DNA of 26,114 bases from the NCBI GenBank assembly GCA_035654775.1, contig DASRWB010000064.1:1-26114 (forward strand). Direction: 5' to 3'. Made by a program: the position numbers and the translations under genes. The notes under the pieces are model-generated. The model did not search any database. It was not told the origin of the DNA and worked only from the letters and a program-made list of their open reading frames with translations. Positions 23,975 to 26,114 of the stretch are shown here, piece after piece (within the stretch, counting starts at the first letter, position 1; the number at the start of each line of letters is the position of its first letter). This stretch comes from HKST-UBA85 sp035654775 (GTDB taxonomy: Bacteria > Bacteroidota > Bacteroidia > Flavobacteriales > Flavobacteriaceae).

Positions 23975-24769
23975 TCACACTAACTCTTTGTATAATATAT
24001 AGATAGCCATACCAAGAGTAAACCAGCCAAAACCTCGCTTGAGCTTGTTGGCATTGATAAATTTGTTCAGCCATATTCCTATAAAAATACCTGCAATGGA
24101 AATTCCCGTAAACACAAAAAGGAAACTCCAGTCCAGGGTTAAGTTCTCTACATCGCCTATAAATCCTATTAAAGATTTTATGGCTATGATAAGCAAGGAC
24201 GTGGCTACCGCTTTTTTCATGGGGAGTTTAGCCAGTAAAACCAAGGCCGGAATAATTAAAAACCCGCCGCCTGCTCCTACGATACCGGTCAGTACGCCTA
24301 CCACTAAGCCTTCGGCTATAATTAGAAGGTAATTGAACTTTACTTTTACCTCCGGAATCGGGTTCCCTTCCTTTTTAGTGTATATCATCGAAAGCGAAGC
24401 CAGCAGCATGATCAAAGCAAAAAACAGCATAATCGCTATGTTCTTGGTAATGACAAAATCCCCAACGGTGGCGATGACCTCCGGAAGCGCCGGCACCAAA
24501 TACTTTCGGGTGGCATACACCGCTATAAAAGCAGGTATAGAAAACACGATGGCCGTTTTAAAGTCCACCAGCCCTTTTTTGATGTTTTGCACCGTACCTA
24601 CCAGTGCCGTTACCCCAACCACAAAAAGCGAATACGCCGTAGCAGTAACCGGATTGATATACAACAGATACACCAGTACTGGAACCGTTAATATAGAGCC
24701 GCCGCCGCCTATCAGCCCCAGAATCACTCCTATTAAAAGCGCACCCAAATACCCTAAAATACTATCCAA
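23975..24769 (-). CDS. TauE/SafE family sulfite/sulfur anion exporter
   Basis: The 264-residue membrane protein has the two-fold repeat of the TauE/SafE (DUF81) family: GLIGGGGSILTVPVLV (18-33) and GIVGAGGGFLIIPALVLL (162-179), each starting a four-helix half, with about eight helices. The family exports sulfite, sulfoacetate or other sulfur anions. There are no cysteines. It is the first gene after the Crp/Fnr regulator and before the CstB-like enzyme, with a perfect -7 box and operator 17 bases upstream of the start codon, so it is likely induced when persulfide oxidation yields sulfite or thiosulfate. Confidence 0.93.
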   Translation of the reverse strand: MDSILGYLGALLIGVILGLIGGGGSILTVPVLVYLLYINPVTATAYSLFVVGVTALVGTVQNIKKGLVDFKTAIVFSIPAFIAVYATRKYLVPALPEVIATVGDFVITKNIAIMLFFALIMLLASLSMIYTKKEGNPIPEVKVKFNYLLIIAEGLVVGVLTGIVGAGGGFLIIPALVLLAKLPMKKAVATSLLIIAIKSLIGFIGDVENLTLDWSFLFVFTGISIAGIFIGIWLNKFINANKLKRGFGWFTLGMAIYILYKELV

Positions 24770-24785
24770 AATATATGTTTTTATG

Positions 24786-24829
24786 CAAATCTACCGGTGT
24801 TTTTATTAACCTAAGGTAACCTAGGTTAC
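24786..24829 (-). promoter_or_regulatory. tauE-cstB promoter with class II operator (site E)
   Basis: GTAAC-CTAG-GTTAC (24816-24829, a fully symmetric 14-bp palindrome including its centre) is followed by 22 bases and TAGATTTG (24786-24793), a perfect TAnnTTTG. The operator starts two bases after the stop of the Crp/Fnr gene, so it sits right beside the gene of its probable regulator. Confidence 0.8.
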
Positions 24830-24831
24830 AT

Positions 24832-25464
24832 TTATAAATCCAAAACCGTGATACTGTTGCGGTGCAGCTTTATTTTTTGTTCGCGCTCCAGCGTTTTTAA
24901 CAGCCGGGAAACCACTACCCTTGAGGTGTGCAAATCGTTGGCTATATCCTGATGGGTAACCTTTATGTTTTCGTCGTGGTTTACCATGGCTTTGTCTTTC
25001 AGATATTTAAACAGGCGTTCATCCATTTTCAAGAAGGCCAGCGTGTCTATGGCTTCCAGCATTTCGGTGAGGCGTTCCTGATAGCTTTGCAAAATAAAAG
25101 CTTGCCAGCTCTTGTATTTCCCCATCCATAAGTCCATCTTTTCTATAGGAATCATCACCACCGTGGCATCGGTTTCGGCTATGGCTCGCACTTCGCTTTT
25201 TTTGTTTCCTACGCAACAGGAAAGTGTCATGGCACAGGTGTCTCCCATTTCAATAAAATACAACACCAAATCGTCTCCTTTTTCATCTTCGCGCAAAATC
25301 TTAATGGCTCCTTTCAGCAGCAAGGGCATGTACTTTATGGTTTCGCCTATGTCTATAAGCTGTTGCCCTTCTTTAATATGCTTGATATAGCTTACGCTTT
25401 CTATTTCCTGAAGCAGCTCTTTTTCAAAGATGCTTTCGTATCGTTTTTCCAGTTCTGTAAACAT
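24832..25464 (-). CDS. Crp/Fnr family transcriptional regulator, probable sulfur-stress sensor
   Basis: The 210-residue protein has an N-terminal cyclic-nucleotide-type jelly roll (about 20-115), a dimer helix (about 118-145) and a C-terminal winged helix with VTHQDIANDLHTSRVVVSRLLKTLE (169-193). The phosphate-binding-cassette region reads GDTCAMTLSCCVGNKKSEVRA: Cys77, Cys83 and Cys84 occur where CRP has cAMP contacts, and the Glu/Arg-Ser pair of CRP is not conserved. There is no N-terminal cysteine cluster for an FNR-type 4Fe-4S centre. The gene is immediately upstream of tauE and its operators recur through the cluster, so it is the natural regulator. A thiol or persulfide signal is inference. 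Its own start has a -7 box but no such operator. Confidence 0.93.
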   Translation of the reverse strand: MFTELEKRYESIFEKELLQEIESVSYIKHIKEGQQLIDIGETIKYMPLLLKGAIKILREDEKGDDLVLYFIEMGDTCAMTLSCCVGNKKSEVRAIAETDATVVMIPIEKMDLWMGKYKSWQAFILQSYQERLTEMLEAIDTLAFLKMDERLFKYLKDKAMVNHDENIKVTHQDIANDLHTSRVVVSRLLKTLEREQKIKLHRNSITVLDL

Positions 25465-25520
25465 CGTAAAGATTGAAATTGGTTAGGTACGGGCAACTCA
25501 TAGCCGGACTGCCTGTCCCA

Positions 25521-25528
25521 CAAAGGTA
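25521..25528 (-). promoter_or_regulatory. Probable promoter of the Crp/Fnr gene
   Basis: Minus-strand TACCTTTG is a perfect TAnnTTTG, 56 bases before the start codon, with a TTG (25549-25551) 20 bases further upstream. No GTAAC-N4-GTTAC lies at the 22-bp position, so the regulator is probably not autoactivated through this motif. The rest of 25529-25725 is AT-rich without a visible gene. Confidence 0.55.
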
Positions 25529-25725
25529 AGCTATTCTTCACAATACTTCAACATGGGATTAGGTGGGTTTTATTTGTATAAAAACAAAACATTTATAAAA
25601 ATTTTATTCTACACAAATACAAATAGCTTTTACTTCCATAGAAAACAATAATGTTGGTTTCTTTTCAATGATTTAAGGTATCTTAGTTCGGTAACAAAAT
25701 GGTTTTGAAGAACCTTAACCCTAAG

Positions 25726-26114
25726 TTATTGGTTCATCTGCATACTATGGTCGTATTGGCAGCAATTAGGTAGGTTTTTATAAGCATCTTCATTGCCGGG
25801 AATCTTATCGGTATCATAACCGGATGCTGCTATGGCTTTATGGATTGCCATTTCACTTGTTTTACTTGTCTCAAAAGATATATCTATTTTCTTTTTATCT
25901 TTATCCCAAGAGGCTCTTGTAACTCCATCTACACTATTTGCTGCTTTCTCAATCGTTTTTTTGCACATGCCACAATTGCCTCTAACTCCAAAGGTTAGCT
26001 CGGTAAGTATCATTTCTTTTGAAACTCCTGTGACAGTCGTTTCTGTTTTTTTTTGGGTTTCATTTTTACAACTTGTTAAGCCCATGGCTGTCATTACAGC
26101 TACACTTAAAATTA
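25726..26114 (-). CDS. HMA-domain lipoprotein (partial, start beyond window)
   Basis: The frame stays open to the window edge and reads ILSVAVMTAMGLTSCKNE, the end of a lipoprotein signal with lipobox LTSC, so the ATG at 26094 is internal to the signal peptide and the real start lies outside. The mature part has a heavy-metal-associated domain with GNCGMCKKTIEKAA (metal site CGMC), VDGVTRASWDKDKKKIDISF and a helix ending AASGYDTDKI, then the tail LPNCCQYDHSMQMNQ common in Flavobacteriia. It probably binds copper or a similar metal in the periplasm. It has no operator of the sulfur set and may belong to a metal gene group to the right. Confidence 0.85.
   Translation of the reverse strand, partial: ILSVAVMTAMGLTSCKNETQKKTETTVTGVSKEMILTELTFGVRGNCGMCKKTIEKAANSVDGVTRASWDKDKKKIDISFETSKTSEMAIHKAIAASGYDTDKIPGNEDAYKNLPNCCQYDHSMQMNQ

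Noticed and set aside
24333..24809. 158-codon plus-strand ORF over tauE
   Set aside because: Antisense shadow of tauE; it also covers the tauE promoter and part of site-E region.
25688..25701. GTAAC-AAAA-TGGTT near the HMA lipoprotein stop
   Set aside because: Only the left half-site matches and no -7 box lies at the 22-bp position.

Overview
The window looks like a chromosome segment of a Flavobacteriia-type Bacteroidetes. The evidence is a fused gldF-gldG gliding-motility gene, a DUF6266 fragment, Pro-rich Bacteroidetes TonB and HMA proteins, a long PurC, AT-rich leaders without Shine-Dalgarno sequences, and many promoters of the Bacteroidetes type (TAnnTTTG at -7).

Left part (1-4177): accessory region. 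It holds a truncated DUF6266 remnant, a SAM-dependent methyltransferase overlapping its 3' end, and a two-gene minus-strand unit (family 2 glycosyltransferase plus a polytopic membrane protein). That unit is flanked by imperfect inverted repeats at 1025-1046 and 3746-3767. Next comes a non-coding, A-rich stretch with five tandem copies of an 11-bp repeat.

Middle (4178-12783): housekeeping. The minus-strand genes are phoH, purC and acs. Divergent from them lie a SAM-hydroxide adenosyltransferase gene (DUF62), gldFG (one ORF instead of the usual two genes) and dnaN, which ends in a strong bidirectional terminator.

Right part (12811-25464): a reactive-sulfur gene cluster that I read as one regulon. 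A Crp/Fnr-family regulator (24832-25464) is followed by a TauE/SafE exporter, a CstB-like persulfide dioxygenase/rhodanese, a rhodanese-HMA-thioredoxin unit, a divergent TonB gene, and a long minus-strand unit: TolC, RND adaptor, RND permease, a small PII-like protein, DUF2892, two half-size YeeE/YedE proteins and DUF4870. The idea is that persulfide is oxidised or transferred by CstB, rhodanese and thioredoxin, and that sulfite or thiosulfate is moved by TauE and YeeE/YedE. The cargo of the RND pump is unknown.

The main discovery is regulatory. Four perfect GTAAC-N4-GTTAC operators (20449, 21449, 22465, 24816), plus a perfect 14-bp palindrome of different half-site (20536), each sit exactly 22 bp from a TAnnTTTG-like -7 box. 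This is the geometry of class II Crp/Fnr activation. Three of these promoters start known transcription units (tolC-RND, rhodanese-HMA-trx, tauE-cstB), the palindrome serves tonB, and one points into a gene-free 3' region that ends in a terminator, which predicts a short regulated RNA of about 69 nt. A fifth GTAAC-N4-GTTAC copy (20481) lies 32 bp upstream of the tolC operator. The regulator has a Cys-x5-Cys-Cys cluster where cAMP-binding relatives have their phosphate-binding cassette, so a thiol-based sulfur sensor is a reasonable hypothesis.

The right edge carries a partial HMA-domain lipoprotein gene.
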